A DNA stretch of 64,000 nt from Polyangiaceae bacterium (GCA_020848455.1 JADLAB010000322.1:1-64000); one strand, 5' to 3'. Counted from the stretch's first letter, positions 1 to 9,872 are shown. Numbers and translations are program-made. Notes: generated by a model from the letters alone, not told the origin.

Positions 1-385
1 CGAGGCAGTGGTGGCCGGCGACCGGGTTCTGTCGCGCGCACGGCTGCGACACGACCGGGCAGTAGCGCCCGGCCACGAGCGCCATCTCGGCGGGGCACGG
101 GGAGGCGCCCGCGTCGGGCCCGCCGGCGTCGGCAGGCGCGCTCGCGTCGGGCTCTGCGCCGGGGGTCGCGCTCGGGGCGGCCGGCGCGGAGGACGGGGAG
201 GTGGTCGCGGTCGTCGCCGTCGCGCCGAGCGCGGTCGTCGTCGTCGCCGCGGCGGCGGCGCTCGCGCGGCCGTCGTCCTCGCGGCCACAGCCGGGCGCAC
301 CCGCGAACGCGGCGAGCGCGGCGAGCGCGGCGAGCGCGCAGGGCAGGGTAGGCCGGCTTCGCCGCCGCGGGGGCCGCGTTCGCAT
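1..385 (-). CDS. SUMF1 (FGE-sulfatase)-type lipoprotein, N-terminal part only
   Basis: The gene runs off the left edge; about 128 residues are visible. It starts with ATG one base after the stop of the upstream acyl-CoA ligase, so it is the last visible gene of a minus-strand operon. A short Arg-rich n-region and an Ala/Leu-rich h-region end in a lipobox-like GAPGC near residue 34, followed by a Thr/Ala/Pro-rich linker. The stretch CPAEMALVAGRYCPVV near residue 98 resembles the opening of formylglycine-generating-enzyme-like (SUMF1) domains common in myxobacterial lipoproteins. The catalytic region is outside the window, so true FGE activity cannot be judged; most such lipoproteins are thought to be non-enzymatic. 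It is a second SUMF1 protein besides the one at 9080-9835. Confidence 0.6.
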   Translation of the reverse strand, partial: MRTRPPRRRSRPTLPCALAALAALAAFAGAPGCGREDDGRASAAAAATTTTALGATATTATTSPSSAPAAPSATPGAEPDASAPADAGGPDAGASPCPAEMALVAGRYCPVVSQPCARQNPVAGHHCL

Positions 386-386
386 G

Positions 387-2183
387 TCAGTCTCGCGCGA
401 CCGCGGGAGCGTCGTCGTAGAGGGCGAGGAGCAGCCGGCCGTGCCGCTCCACGACGGCGCGGCGGCGGACGCGGTGCGTGGGCGTCAAGAGGCCGTTGTC
501 CACGGTGAAGCTCTCCTCGACGAGCGCGAGCCGGGCGACGCGCTCGAAGGCGCGGAAGCTCCCCGAGCACCTGGCGACCTCGCGCTCGAGCAGCGCCGTG
601 ACCTCGCGGCTCGACAGCAGCTCCGCCGTGCCCGCGAAGTGCAGCTTGCGGGCCCGCGCCCACGCCGCGACGGCGTCGAGATCCGGCACCACCAAGGCGA
701 CGTTGTAGGGGCGATTGTCGCCGTAGATCATGACGTTGGCGACGTAGGGGGAGGCTCGCAGCATCTCCTCGAGCGGTGCCGGCGCGACGAGCTTGCCGTT
801 GTCGAGCTTGTACTGCTCGGCGAGCCGACCGGTGACGTACAGAAAGCCGTCGCCGTCGAGGTAGCCGAGGTCGCCCGTGCGGAAGGCTCCGTCGGCGGCG
901 AGCACGCTCGCGGTCTCTTCCGGGCGCTCGTGGTAACCGCGCATCACGCCGGGACCGTACACGACGATCTCTCCCTGCCGCGGGTCGCCCGTGCGCGTGC
1001 GGTCGATGAGGACGCGCACGCCCGCGACCGGCTTGCCCACGCTGCCGATGCGGTGCGCGCGCGGGCCGTTGGCCGCCACCACCGGGCCCGTCTCGGTGAG
1101 ACCGTAGCCTTCGTAGACGGTGATGCCGACGGCCGCGATGAGGTCGGCCACGGCCGGCGCGAGCGCCGCCGCCCCGCTGAAGGCGTACCTGAGGCGGCCG
1201 CCGAGCCGGGCACGCACCCGGGCGAACACGATGCGGTCCGCCGCCGCGAGGGTCGCTCGCTCGCGCAGGTCGAGCTTGCGGCGGCGCGACGCCTGGGCGG
1301 CGGCGAGGCCCTCGGCACACAGCGTGCGGAGCAGCCTGGGCGCGCGATCGAGCTGGCGCTCCAGGGTCTCGCGCAGGCGCTGGAAGACGAGCGGTACGCT
1401 CACGAGGATCGTCGGCGAGACCTCCGCCAGGTTCGCCACGATGCGGTCGTTCGCCTCGGCGAGTGCGAGCGAGGCGCCGAGGGCCGAGAGGGCGTGGAGC
1501 TCGCAGGTGTGGCCGAACGCGTGCGCCCACGGCAGGTAGCACAGGCTGCGGTCGGAGCCGGACAGCGGCAGGAGCTCGTGCAGGGCCCACACGTTCGAGG
1601 CGATGTTGTCGTGCGTCAGGACCGCGCCCTTCGGACGGCCGGTCGTCCCCGCGGTGTAGAGGATGGTGGCGGTGTCGGAGCCGGCCGGCACGAGCGGCGC
1701 GCGCGGCGCCTCCGCGCCCTGCGCCAGCAGCGCCGCGTAGGAGCTCGGGTCGCCGCGCGGCGCCTCGAGGCCGATCACGTGCGCCACCGACGGAGCTCGC
1801 GCGGCGAAGGCGCGGCAGGCCTCGGCGACGTGGGGGCGGCCCGCCACCACGAGCTTCGCGCCCGCGTCGCGGCACACGAACTCCCAGTCCTCGGGGCGCT
1901 GCGCCTCGTACATCGGCACGAGCGCGGCACCGAGCCCGTAGGTGGCGTGCGCCACGACCGCCCACTCCACGCGGTTGTCGCACACGAGGGCGACCCGGTC
2001 TCCGCGTCCGACCCCGAGCGCCCCGAGGCTGGCGCGCAGCGCGCGCACGCGCCGGTCCACCTCGCCATAAGTGGTGTAGCGCCAGGTGCCGTCCACCTTC
2101 GCGCCGAAGAGCGGCGCGGTCGCGAAACGCGCCGCCGAGCGCTCCCACATCTCGACCAGGTTGGCGAAGCGCGTGGCTGGCAT
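387..2183 (-). CDS. AMP-dependent long-chain acyl-CoA synthetase/ligase
   Basis: A 598-residue member of the ANL adenylating superfamily, expected to activate a fatty acid with ATP and CoA. The adenylation P-loop is YTAGTTGRPKGAVLTHDN, the A5 region is GYGLTETGP, and the C-terminal hinge region reads TGDLGYLDGDGFLYVTGR followed by a Lys-containing segment, KLDNGK. The length is normal for long-chain acyl-CoA synthetases (FadD15/AAE type). The start is the ATG giving MPATRFANLVEMW, where family similarity begins; the open frame continues upstream as non-homologous Arg-rich sequence. It lies 94 bases after the DUF255 gene and one base before the SUMF1 gene. Substrate chain length cannot be read from sequence. 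Confidence 0.9.
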   Translation of the reverse strand: MPATRFANLVEMWERSAARFATAPLFGAKVDGTWRYTTYGEVDRRVRALRASLGALGVGRGDRVALVCDNRVEWAVVAHATYGLGAALVPMYEAQRPEDWEFVCRDAGAKLVVAGRPHVAEACRAFAARAPSVAHVIGLEAPRGDPSSYAALLAQGAEAPRAPLVPAGSDTATILYTAGTTGRPKGAVLTHDNIASNVWALHELLPLSGSDRSLCYLPWAHAFGHTCELHALSALGASLALAEANDRIVANLAEVSPTILVSVPLVFQRLRETLERQLDRAPRLLRTLCAEGLAAAQASRRRKLDLRERATLAAADRIVFARVRARLGGRLRYAFSGAAALAPAVADLIAAVGITVYEGYGLTETGPVVAANGPRAHRIGSVGKPVAGVRVLIDRTRTGDPRQGEIVVYGPGVMRGYHERPEETASVLAADGAFRTGDLGYLDGDGFLYVTGRLAEQYKLDNGKLVAPAPLEEMLRASPYVANVMIYGDNRPYNVALVVPDLDAVAAWARARKLHFAGTAELLSSREVTALLEREVARCSGSFRAFERVARLALVEESFTVDNGLLTPTHRVRRRAVVERHGRLLLALYDDAPAVARD

Positions 2184-2277
2184 CGGCAGGGAAATCTCGC
2201 ACGCCGCGCGGCGGGCGGCACGCCCAAGGGATCCCACGAAGCGGGGGGGTCGGGAAAGAAAGTGCGAGCGAGCGCCG

Positions 2278-4680
2278 TCACGGCGCCGGCGTCGGCAGCA
2301 CGAGCGCGGGCGGGGCGGGGCGCTTGTCGAGGGCGCGACCGAAGGCGGCGGCGTCGGTCGCCGGCAGCTCGCAGCGCCCGCGCTCGCACACGTAGGCGGT
2401 CGCCTTGCCGCCGAGCGCACGCTTCGCCGCGAGCCACGGCACGCGTGGCGCGAGCTCGCGCACGTGCGCCTCGGGCGCGACCACGAGCACGCGGTTCGGC
2501 ACGAAGTGCCGCGCCAGCTCGTCCTGCAGGGCGCGCGCGGCCGGATCCCGGCTGCTCTGTCCGTCGGGCAGGACGATCGCGATCTCGCGCGGCTCACCGC
2601 GGAAGAAGTCGAGGGCGAGCAGGCCGGCGCCCAGGGACTGCGGCGCGTCGCGAAGCCGGCTGCCGAGGGCGGCGAGCGCAGCCTCGCCGCGCGCGCGCCA
2701 GCGGTCGTCGCCCGTGAGCCCCGCCAGGCGCAGGGCGCACAGCGCCGCGACGCTGGTCGCGCTCGGCACGACGCCGTCGCGGTCGACGAGCTCGCGGCCG
2801 AACAGGTTCTCGTGGGCCGCCGACGTGCGGTAGTAGCCACCCGCGGGGGCGCGGAAGTCGCGTTCGAGCACGTCCAGGTTGCGGACGGCCGCGTCGAGCC
2901 AGCGCGGGTCGGCCGTGAGCTCGAACAGGTCGAGCTCGGCGGCAGAGAGCAGGGCGTAGTCGTCGGCGAAGGCCGGAGCGCCCGGCGTCCCGCCCGCGAG
3001 GCTGTGCCGCAGTGCTCCGCCGACGCGCAGCTCCCGCTCCACGAGCTCCGCGGCGTCCGCTGCGATCGTCGCGTAGGAGGCGTCGCCGAGCGCGAGCGCG
3101 CCGCGCGCGAAGGCGGAGATCGCGAGCGCATTCCAGTCGACCTGGACCTTGTCGTCGCGCAGCGGCGCGGGGCGCCGCGCACGCGCCTCGCGCAGGGCGA
3201 GCACGGTGGCGGCGCGCTCGCGCTCGAAGTCGTCGAGGCGGAGGCCGAGCTCGGCTGCGACCTCGACCGCGGGCCTCGGGACGTGCAGCACGCTCCGGCC
3301 GCCCGCGAGGTTGCCGCCTTCGCTCACCGCGAACCATGCGCGTGCGAGCGGGGCGCGGGGGCCGAGGGCGGCGTCCAGCTCCGCCGGTGTCCAGGTGAAG
3401 TAGTAGCCTTCCCTGCGCGCCCCGCCCGGCGCGAGGCTGTCGGCGTCCGTCGCGGAGGCGAAGCCCCCGCCCGGGACGCGGAGCTCGCGCGCGACGTAGT
3501 CGAGCGTGTCGCGCGCCACGGCCACGAGCTCGGGTCGCGGCTCGAAGCTCGCGGCCTCGAGGTAGCAGATGGCGAGCTCCGCGTTGTCGTACAGCATCTT
3601 CTCGAAGTGCGGCACGAGCCAGCGCGCGTCGACGGCGTAGCGGTGGAATCCACCCGCGACGTGGTCGTGGATGCCGCCGCGCGCCATGTGGTCGAGCGTG
3701 CGCGTCACGAGCGCCGCCGCCTCGCGGTCGCCGCTCCGCCACGCGTGACGCAAGAGGGCGCGGAGCGGCAGGTTCGCGGGGAACTTCGGGGCCCCGGCGT
3801 TGCCTCCGTAGCTCGGGTCCGCGTGGCTCGTCGCCCAGGCCGACGCGGCCGCGAGCGCCTCGATCCCGGGTATCGGGCTCGGCGTGGCCTCCGCAGCGAG
3901 CTCGCGCGCCAGGTCGGTCGCGATGGCGCCGCTCGCCTCCGTGATGCGCTCCGGATCCTGCTCGAAGCGCCCGGCGAGCTCGGTGAGGACGCCGAGCAGC
4001 CCGCGCATCCCGGGCCGCACGCCGTCGCGGGGCGGGAAGTACGTCCCGGCGTGGAACGGTCGCCGGTCGGGGGTGAGCCAGAGGTTCATCGGCCAGCCCC
4101 CCGAGCCCGTCACGAGCTGGAGCGCCACCATGTAGGTGGCGTCGACGTCGGGGCGCTCCTCGCGGTCGACCTTGATCGGCACGTAGTGGTCGTTGAGGTA
4201 GCGCGCGATCGGCTCGTCCTCGAAGCTCTCCTCCTCCATCACGTGGCACCAGTGGCAGGTGGAGTAGCCCACGCTGAGGAACACCGGGCGTCCGAGCTTG
4301 CGCGCGAGCTCGAAGGCCTCCTCGCCCCACGGGAACCAGGCCACCGGGTTGTGGGCGTGCTGCAGCAGGTAGGGGCTCGACTCGAGGATCAGCCGGTTGA
4401 CGTACGTCGGGCTGCCGTCCGGGGCGAGGTGGCGCGTGCGCGGGACGTAGTCCGGCCCGCGCGCCGCGAGGGCGGCGCGGAGCTTCGCGCGGAGCGCGGC
4501 GTCGCCGGTCACGAGCTCGGCCGGCGCCACCGCCTGCGCGGACGAGGCGGCCGGCGGGGCGTCCCCGGGAACGTGCGCGCACCCGCATCCGAGCACCACC
4601 GCGCTCGAGGTCGCCAGCGCGCCCGCGCCGGCGAGCGCTCGTGCGAGCCAGCACCTTCGTGCCGCAGCGTCGCGATTCAT
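2278..4680 (-). CDS. Thioredoxin-fold DUF255 (YyaL/SPATA20 family) protein with lipoprotein signal
   Basis: An 800-residue protein of the YyaL/SPATA20 family: an N-terminal thioredoxin-like domain followed by an alpha/alpha-toroid similar to N-acylglucosamine 2-epimerases. The family hallmark [18 protein letters not shown] and the redox motif [16 protein letters not shown] (CxxC) are present, followed by [11 protein letters not shown]. The start is the ATG giving [18 protein letters not shown]; it precedes an h-region ending in VVLGCGC, a lipobox-like signal. That predicts export and lipidation, unusual because most family members have no signal. Length is close to the roughly 690-790 residues of known members. 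It heads the minus-strand operon with the acyl-CoA ligase. Biochemical function of the family is not established. Confidence 0.88.
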   Translation of the reverse strand: MNRDAAARRCWLARALAGAGALATSSAVVLGCGCAHVPGDAPPAASSAQAVAPAELVTGDAALRAKLRAALAARGPDYVPRTRHLAPDGSPTYVNRLILESSPYLLQHAHNPVAWFPWGEEAFELARKLGRPVFLSVGYSTCHWCHVMEEESFEDEPIARYLNDHYVPIKVDREERPDVDATYMVALQLVTGSGGWPMNLWLTPDRRPFHAGTYFPPRDGVRPGMRGLLGVLTELAGRFEQDPERITEASGAIATDLARELAAEATPSPIPGIEALAAASAWATSHADPSYGGNAGAPKFPANLPLRALLRHAWRSGDREAAALVTRTLDHMARGGIHDHVAGGFHRYAVDARWLVPHFEKMLYDNAELAICYLEAASFEPRPELVAVARDTLDYVARELRVPGGGFASATDADSLAPGGARREGYYFTWTPAELDAALGPRAPLARAWFAVSEGGNLAGGRSVLHVPRPAVEVAAELGLRLDDFERERAATVLALREARARRPAPLRDDKVQVDWNALAISAFARGALALGDASYATIAADAAELVERELRVGGALRHSLAGGTPGAPAFADDYALLSAAELDLFELTADPRWLDAAVRNLDVLERDFRAPAGGYYRTSAAHENLFGRELVDRDGVVPSATSVAALCALRLAGLTGDDRWRARGEAALAALGSRLRDAPQSLGAGLLALDFFRGEPREIAIVLPDGQSSRDPAARALQDELARHFVPNRVLVVAPEAHVRELAPRVPWLAAKRALGGKATAYVCERGRCELPATDAAAFGRALDKRPAPPALVLPTPAP

Positions 4681-4796
4681 CCCCGCCAGGATGACCGCGC
4701 GCCGCCGCGCTCGCAACGCGGAGGCCCGTGCGGTCGCCCACCCCCCTGCTCGCCGTTGGTCCCGCCCCGCGCCTGGGCTAGCGTCGGGAGCCATCC

Positions 4797-5144
4797 ATGC
4801 AGGAACGCCGAAGACACGTCCGCGTGCGCCCCGTCATCGAGCTACCCGCGACCGCCGCCCTCGTCCCCGCAGACGCCGCCGGGGAGCTCCACGTCGTGGA
4901 CGTGAGCCTCGGGGGGCTCGGCGTGTGGGTGCGAGGCCGGCCCCCGTTCGAGGTCGGCGCCCGGCTGCGCCTCACGCTCGCCCTCGGACCGGCCGTGCCT
5001 CTCGAGGTCACGGCCGAGGTCCGCTACGTGAGGGCGCCCGACGGCGCCTACGCCGGCCTCGAGCTCGACTCCCTGGACGAGCGCGCTCGCGACGCCCTCG
5101 GGGGCTACGTGGCCGAGCTCGTCGCGCGCGGCGTGCCGACCTGA
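4797..5144 (+). CDS. PilZ-domain protein (c-di-GMP receptor candidate)
   Basis: A 115-residue single-domain PilZ protein. The c-di-GMP-binding arginines appear as RRRHVR at residues 4-9 (RxxxR) and the second motif as DVSLGG near residues 35-40 (D/NxSxxG), so ligand binding looks intact. The remainder forms the expected small beta-barrel and ends in a short helix. There is no fused effector domain, so it probably acts by binding a partner. It is divergent from the DUF255 gene (116 bases apart) and precedes miaB by 63 bases. A -10-like TAGCGT lies about 12 bases before the ATG. Confidence 0.85.
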   Translation: MQERRRHVRVRPVIELPATAALVPADAAGELHVVDVSLGGLGVWVRGRPPFEVGARLRLTLALGPAVPLEVTAEVRYVRAPDGAYAGLELDSLDERARDALGGYVAELVARGVPT

Positions 5145-5207
5145 GCGGCGCACCGCCCGTGCTCGCGCGCTGGCGCGTGCCACGCATATCTGTTACGCGA
5201 GGCCCAC

Positions 5208-6674
5208 ATGGCGCGCTTCGCGGTCATCACCTTCGGCTGCCAGATGAACAAGCACGACTCGGACAGGCTCGAGTCCGTGCTGCGTGGCGCCGGCCACGAG
5301 CCCACCGAGCAGCCGGCCGCGGCCGACATCGTGGTCCTCAACACGTGCAGCGTGCGCGAGAAGGCCGAGCACAAGCTGCGCAGCGAGGTCGGGCGCATCG
5401 CGCGCCTGAAGCGTCACCGGCCCGAGCTCGTGATCGTGGTCGCGGGCTGCATGGCGCAGCACGAGGGCGCGGCGCTGGCGCGCGCCATGCCCGCGATCGA
5501 CGTCGTCATCGGACCCGACAACATCGGCGAGCTGCCGGGGCTGCTGGCGCAGGCCGAGCTCGGGGGGCCGCCGCTCGTGCGCACGGCCTTCGATCTCGAC
5601 GCGCCGCATTTCCTCGCGCCGTCCGCCTCCCACGGCGGCGCCCGCCGCGCCTGCGCCTACGTCACGATCATGAAGGGCTGCGACGAGCGCTGCTCGTTCT
5701 GCATCGTGCCCTACACCCGCGGTCCCGAGCGCTATCGCCCGAGCGACGACATCGTCGCCGAGGTCGCCGGTCTGGTCGCGGGCGGCGTGCGCGAGGTGAC
5801 GCTCCTCGGGCAGACCGTCAACAGCTACACCGATCCGCTGCGGGCGCTCCCGCCGGCGCCGCAGCACGACCCGCACGACCCGGGCGAGAGCGAGCTCGCG
5901 GCGCTCTGCGGCCGCATCGCCGCCGAGGTGCCGGCGCTCGCGCGCTTGCGTTACACGAGTCCGCACCCGCGCCACCTGTCGCGCTCGCTCGTCGCGGCGC
6001 ACCGCGAGCTGTCCGTCCTGTGCCGGCACCTGCACCTGCCGGTGCAGAGCGGCAGCGACCGCATGCTGAAGCGCATGATTCGCCGGCACGATCGGGCGGA
6101 GTACCTCTGCCGGGTGGACGCTCTGCGCCGCGCCGTCCCCGGCCTCACCCTGTCGACCGACGTCATCGTCGGCTTCTCGGGCGAGACCGAGGAGGACTTC
6201 GCCGCCACGCTCGCGCTCGTGCGCGAGGTCGGGTTCACGTCGCTCTTCGGCTTCAAGTACTCGCCCCGCCCGCTGACGCCCGCGCTGAAGCTCTGCGACG
6301 ACGTGCCCGAGAGTGTGAAGGAAGAGCGGCTCGCGGCCCTCTTCGCCGTGTCCGAGGAGCTCGCCGGCGCGCACCTCCGCGGGCTCGTCGGCAGCCGGCA
6401 GCAGGTGCTCGTGGAGGGGCCCAGCAAGAGCTCGCCGGCGCGCCACACGGGTCGTACCGAGCGGAACGAGATCGCGCACATCGAGGGCGCGAGCGAGCTC
6501 GAGCTCACCGGCGAGCTCGTGGTCGTGGAGATCGTCGAGGCCTTCAAGCACTCGCTCGGCGCGCGCCTCGCGCCGGGAGAGCACGAGCGGCTGCGGCCGC
6601 AGAGCGCGGCGGACGGCGGCGCCCGGCCGCGTCGGGCGCTGCCGCTCCTCGGCGCGAGCGCGGGTCACGGCTGA
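5208..6674 (+). CDS. miaB: tRNA-2-methylthio-N6-isopentenyladenosine methylthiotransferase MiaB
   Basis: A 488-residue radical-SAM methylthiotransferase that would add the 2-methylthio group to i6A37 of tRNAs. The UPF0004 domain has its three cluster cysteines in TFGCQMNKHDS, LNTCSVREKAEHK and VVAGCMAQHEG. The radical-SAM motif is GCDERCSFCIVPYTRG (CxxxCxxC), and a C-terminal TRAM domain is visible around VLVEGPSKSSPARHTGRTERN. The first cysteine context matches MiaB rather than MtaB or RimO. It is some 40 residues longer than E. coli MiaB because of a non-conserved tail. It starts with ATG 13 bases after a -10-like TTACGC box with no clear Shine-Dalgarno, and is followed after 7 bases by the gamma-carbonic anhydrase-like gene. 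Confidence 0.95.
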   Translation: MARFAVITFGCQMNKHDSDRLESVLRGAGHEPTEQPAAADIVVLNTCSVREKAEHKLRSEVGRIARLKRHRPELVIVVAGCMAQHEGAALARAMPAIDVVIGPDNIGELPGLLAQAELGGPPLVRTAFDLDAPHFLAPSASHGGARRACAYVTIMKGCDERCSFCIVPYTRGPERYRPSDDIVAEVAGLVAGGVREVTLLGQTVNSYTDPLRALPPAPQHDPHDPGESELAALCGRIAAEVPALARLRYTSPHPRHLSRSLVAAHRELSVLCRHLHLPVQSGSDRMLKRMIRRHDRAEYLCRVDALRRAVPGLTLSTDVIVGFSGETEEDFAATLALVREVGFTSLFGFKYSPRPLTPALKLCDDVPESVKEERLAALFAVSEELAGAHLRGLVGSRQQVLVEGPSKSSPARHTGRTERNEIAHIEGASELELTGELVVVEIVEAFKHSLGARLAPGEHERLRPQSAADGGARPRRALPLLGASAGHG

Positions 6675-6681
6675 GGAGCCC

Positions 6682-7278
6682 ATGCACGTCCTGTCCTTCG
6701 GTGAGCACGTTCCACGCCTCGCGGCGGGCGTCTTCGTGGCGCCGACGGCGGTCATCATCGGCGACGTCGAGCTCGCGGCAGGGAGCAGCATCTGGTTCGG
6801 CACGGTGCTGCGCGGTGACGTCGGCCCGATCCGCATCGGCCGCCGCTCGAACGTGCAGGATCTGTGCTGCCTCCACATGACCGGGGGCCTGTCCGACGTC
6901 GTCGTCGGCGACGACGTCACGGTCGGTCACGGGGCCATCCTGCACGGCTGCCGCGTCGGTGACGGCTGCCTCGTCGGCATGGGCTCCATCCTGCTCGACA
7001 ACGTGGTCATCGGCGAAGGCTCGCTCGTCGCCGCGGGCACCCTGTGCCCGCCGCGCATGGTCGTGCCGCCGCGCTCGCTCGTGCGCGGCAGCCCCGCGAA
7101 GGTCGTGCGCGAGGTCACCGACGCCGAGCGGCGACTCGGGCCGGACGGTGCGGTCGCGTACGTCGACGCCGTGGCGCGGTATCGGGCGCGCGACCCGCGC
7201 TTCGGCTGGCCCGGCGGCGCGCCGGGCGGTGAGGAAACGGCGCGCGATCGGGAGCAGGACGCATGGACATCACGGTGA
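6682..7278 (+). CDS. Gamma-carbonic anhydrase family (YrdA/PaaY-like) hexapeptide protein
   Basis: A 198-residue left-handed beta-helix protein. Hexapeptide repeats run from about residue 15 to 150, and the three metal-binding histidines typical of the family are visible in CLHM and in [10 protein letters not shown]. It is close to the YrdA/PaaY/CaiE type, which binds zinc or iron and has weak or no proven carbonic anhydrase activity; the physiological substrate is uncertain. The gene follows miaB by 7 bases and overlaps thiS by 16 bases, so it is probably co-transcribed and translationally coupled with both. Confidence 0.9.
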   Translation: MHVLSFGEHVPRLAAGVFVAPTAVIIGDVELAAGSSIWFGTVLRGDVGPIRIGRRSNVQDLCCLHMTGGLSDVVVGDDVTVGHGAILHGCRVGDGCLVGMGSILLDNVVIGEGSLVAAGTLCPPRMVVPPRSLVRGSPAKVVREVTDAERRLGPDGAVAYVDAVARYRARDPRFGWPGGAPGGEETARDREQDAWTSR

Positions 7279-7463
7279 ACGGCGAGCCCCTCGAGGTGCC
7301 GGCCGGCGCCACGGTGCGGAGCCTGATCGAGCAGCTGGGCCTCCGCACGGGGCCGGTCGCGGTGGAGCGCAACGGCGAGGTCGTGCCGCGCGCGGCTCAC
7401 GCCTCGACCCCGCTCGCGGCGGACGATCGGCTCGAGATCGTGCACTTCGTGGGTGGCGGCTGA
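7263..7463 (+). CDS. thiS: Sulfur carrier protein ThiS
   Basis: A 66-residue beta-grasp protein starting [18 protein letters not shown] and ending in VHFVGGG, so it has the C-terminal Gly-Gly that is thiocarboxylated by ThiF-type enzymes in thiazole synthesis. Its start lies inside the end of the preceding gene. No thiG, thiF or thiE lies nearby, so it is an orphan copy in this window and a role as a sulfur donor for another pathway is possible. It is grouped with miaB, a tRNA thiolation gene, but MiaB draws sulfur from its own iron-sulfur cluster, so no direct link is claimed. Confidence 0.88.
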   Translation: MDITVNGEPLEVPAGATVRSLIEQLGLRTGPVAVERNGEVVPRAAHASTPLAADDRLEIVHFVGGG

Positions 7464-7614
7464 GCCGCCCCGAGGTCGGGCCCGAGCCGGGAACCGGGGC
7501 AAAGTTGGCGCGCCGCGGGCCGGCTCGGTACGATCGGTGTCGATCCGCCGCGGTGGCCCCGGCCGCGCGGCGGGACGGCTCGTGCGGCCACGAGCGTTGT
7601 GGCCTCGAGGGACG

Positions 7615-9048
7615 ATGAAGCGCTGGATTGCGGTCGGCGGTAGCGTGGTGCTCGGCGTAGGGCTCGGGCTCGTGGGGCTGCGCCTCGCCATCCCCGGGCT
7701 CCTCGCCTCGCCGACGCCGCACGGCCTGCGCGTGGGCGGGGAGCCGCTGCCCGACGGCGACCCCGGCCTCGAGCTCGTGGCGCGCCTCGCCGACGAGCTC
7801 GCCGCGGCCCCCGTGCTCGTGCGTGCGCCGGCCGCCGGGGCCGGCGACGACGACGAGCTCGGGTGCCTCTTCCAGACGACCGCCGGCGCGCTGGGGGTCG
7901 CCGTGGACGTGGACGCGACCCTGGCGGAGGTCGCGCTCGCGGCGGCGCGCGCGCGTCGCGCCGAGCTCGACGTGCCGCTCGTGCTCCGCGTGGACCGCGA
8001 GCTCGCGGCCGCCGAGCTCGCGAGCGCCTGCGGGGCGATGCTGGCGCGCGACCCGGTCAACGCCGAGCTCGACATCGCCGGGCACCGCAAGATCCCCGAT
8101 CGGGTGGGCGCCGAGCTCGATGTCGAGGCCGGCGTCGAGGCCGTCGCGGCGGGCGCATGGGAAGAGGGCGTCGTGACACTCGGCACGCGCGAGGTACAGG
8201 CGGAGGTGACCCTCGCGACGCTCGCCGACATCGACATCGGCACGGTGCTGTCGAGCTACGAGACCCGCTTCGGGTTCACCGGCGTCGGCCGCGGGCGCGG
8301 CGGCAACATCGCGCGCGCGGCGGGCCTGCTCGACGGGCTCGTCCTCCGTCCCGGAGCCGTCGTGTCCTTCAACGCGCGCGTGGGGCCGCGCACGCTCGAG
8401 CGCGGCTTCAGCTACGCGCCCGAAATCCAGGGGGACGAGCTCACCACCGGCGTCGGCGGCGGCACCTGCCAGGTGTCGAGCACGCTGCACGCCGCGGCGA
8501 TCTACGGCGGCCTACGCATCGTCGAGCGGCGCAGTCACTCGCGGCCGAGCGCCTACGCCCCGCTCGGTCTCGACGCCACGGTCGCGTACGGTGTGGTCGA
8601 TCTCAAGATCGAGAACCCGCTGCCCTTCACCGTGGTCGTGCACGCCTCCGTGCCGGAGCCGACCAAGCTGCGCGTCGAGCTGCTCGGCGGCAAGGTCGTC
8701 GACAAGGTCGAGTACGCCTACGGCGTCAGCAACGTGCAGAACTTCGTGCGTCGCATCGAGGTGCGCCCGGGCCTCAAGCCCGGCCGGATGTTCCGGCACC
8801 AGACGGGCACCCGCGGCATGGACGTGAACAGCGTCGTCACCGTGACCTATCTCGACGGCCACAAGGAGACGCTGCAGTACTACTCGGGCTACCGCGCCAC
8901 CCCGGAGATCTACTACCTCGCCGAGGACGTCGATCCGGCGCTCCTGCCGGCCCTGCCGGAGCACGCCAAGGGCGTCGTGGCGAAGGGGGAGGCGGCGCGC
9001 CTCGCGCTCGAGAACAGCGACCCGTACGCCGTCGTGGACGCGATGTAG
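7615..9048 (+). CDS. VanW-family protein, membrane anchored
   Basis: A 477-residue protein with an N-terminal membrane segment (about residues 5-30), a YoaR-like region with potential peptidoglycan contact, and a VanW domain in the C-terminal half. The VanW hallmark is visible as VVSFNARVGPRTLERGFSYAP followed by GVGGGTCQVSSTLHAAAIY. The last 80 residues form a G5-like beta tail ending in an acidic segment. VanW proteins occur in some glycopeptide-resistance clusters and widely in spore or envelope loci; their biochemical role is unknown. The ATG giving MKRWIAVGG is chosen because the membrane segment begins there; the open frame extends upstream with no homology. A 151-base gap separates it from thiS. 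Confidence 0.85.
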   Translation: MKRWIAVGGSVVLGVGLGLVGLRLAIPGLLASPTPHGLRVGGEPLPDGDPGLELVARLADELAAAPVLVRAPAAGAGDDDELGCLFQTTAGALGVAVDVDATLAEVALAAARARRAELDVPLVLRVDRELAAAELASACGAMLARDPVNAELDIAGHRKIPDRVGAELDVEAGVEAVAAGAWEEGVVTLGTREVQAEVTLATLADIDIGTVLSSYETRFGFTGVGRGRGGNIARAAGLLDGLVLRPGAVVSFNARVGPRTLERGFSYAPEIQGDELTTGVGGGTCQVSSTLHAAAIYGGLRIVERRSHSRPSAYAPLGLDATVAYGVVDLKIENPLPFTVVVHASVPEPTKLRVELLGGKVVDKVEYAYGVSNVQNFVRRIEVRPGLKPGRMFRHQTGTRGMDVNSVVTVTYLDGHKETLQYYSGYRATPEIYYLAEDVDPALLPALPEHAKGVVAKGEAARLALENSDPYAVVDAM

Positions 9049-9079
9049 GCGTGAGCCGCCCGAGCTCCCCCTGCGGGTC

Positions 9080-9835
9080 TCACCCCTGCGGCTCGGCGCA
9101 GCAGCGGAAGCCGATCTCGTAGAAGCGGAAGCGCACGTCGTGGCGCTCGTTCGTGCCGCGGCAGCCGGTGTGGCTCTTCGACCAGTAGCCGCCCTTGAGC
9201 GCGGAGCGATACGGCCACTCGGGCCGCGAGGTCGCCACCCACTCCTCGACGTTGCCGACGAGGTCGTGGACCCCGAAGGCGCTGACGCACGCCGGGAAGC
9301 TGCCGCTCGGCACGCCCTGCCACAAGCGCGCCGTCTCGCGCTGCCGGACGGCCGGGTCGGGGCTCTCGAAGCGCGACTCGACGTGCGCCTTGTAGGGCGC
9401 GTCCACGTGGCAGGCGCCGGGCTGCTTCGCCCAGCCGTAGGGCCACGGCAGGCTCGCCGGCCCCTCGCAGGCGAGCTCCCACTCCCGCTCGGTGCACAGG
9501 CGCTTGCCGGCGCCCGCGCAGGCGGCCTCGGCCTCGAGGTAGCTCAGCATCACCTGCGGCAGGGCGCCGCTCTGGTTGGGCCACTCGAACACGTCCATGC
9601 ACGTGCGCACGGGGGTCGCGGCCGGCTCCTGGAGCACGAGCCCGGGCAGGAACGCGAGGCACTTGCCCGCGCGGTAGTCGGTGCAGATCCGTTGCAGCTG
9701 CTCGTGGTGCGTCCCGGTCACGAGCACCGTGCCCGCGGGGCAGCTCGGCGGGCTCGCCGCGGACCCGGGCGGCGGCGTGCCGGGCTCGGCGGGTCCGAGC
9801 CCGAGCACGAACAGCACGAACGCCTCGAAGTTCAC
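9080..9835 (-). CDS. Exported SUMF1 (FGE-sulfatase)-domain protein
   Basis: A 251-residue protein with a GTG start, a weak N-terminal hydrophobic stretch (NFEAFVLFVLGLG), a Pro-rich linker and then a complete SUMF1 domain. Family signatures include YLEAEAACAGAGKRLCTEREWELACEG and HDLVGNVEEWV, with the closing GFRCC segment. Several cysteines are present but a true FGE active-site pair was not identified, so a structural or binding role is more likely than formylglycine formation. It is the last gene of the bactofilin-SRPBCC-SUMF1 operon, 37 bases after the SRPBCC stop, and converges with the VanW gene 31 bases away. Confidence 0.85.
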   Translation of the reverse strand: MNFEAFVLFVLGLGPAEPGTPPPGSAASPPSCPAGTVLVTGTHHEQLQRICTDYRAGKCLAFLPGLVLQEPAATPVRTCMDVFEWPNQSGALPQVMLSYLEAEAACAGAGKRLCTEREWELACEGPASLPWPYGWAKQPGACHVDAPYKAHVESRFESPDPAVRQRETARLWQGVPSGSFPACVSAFGVHDLVGNVEEWVATSRPEWPYRSALKGGYWSKSHTGCRGTNERHDVRFRFYEIGFRCCAEPQG

Positions 9836-9872
9836 CGCCCGCTGCCGCCCGCGTCGTGCCTCTGCGCCGCCC

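Noticed and set aside
201-2717. 838-residue plus-strand open frame
   Set aside because: Arg/Ala/Glu-rich shadow of the acyl-CoA ligase and DUF255 genes on the minus strand; no family resemblance.
5193-6920. 575-residue minus-strand open frame
   Set aside because: Antisense to miaB, composition typical of a shadow ORF.
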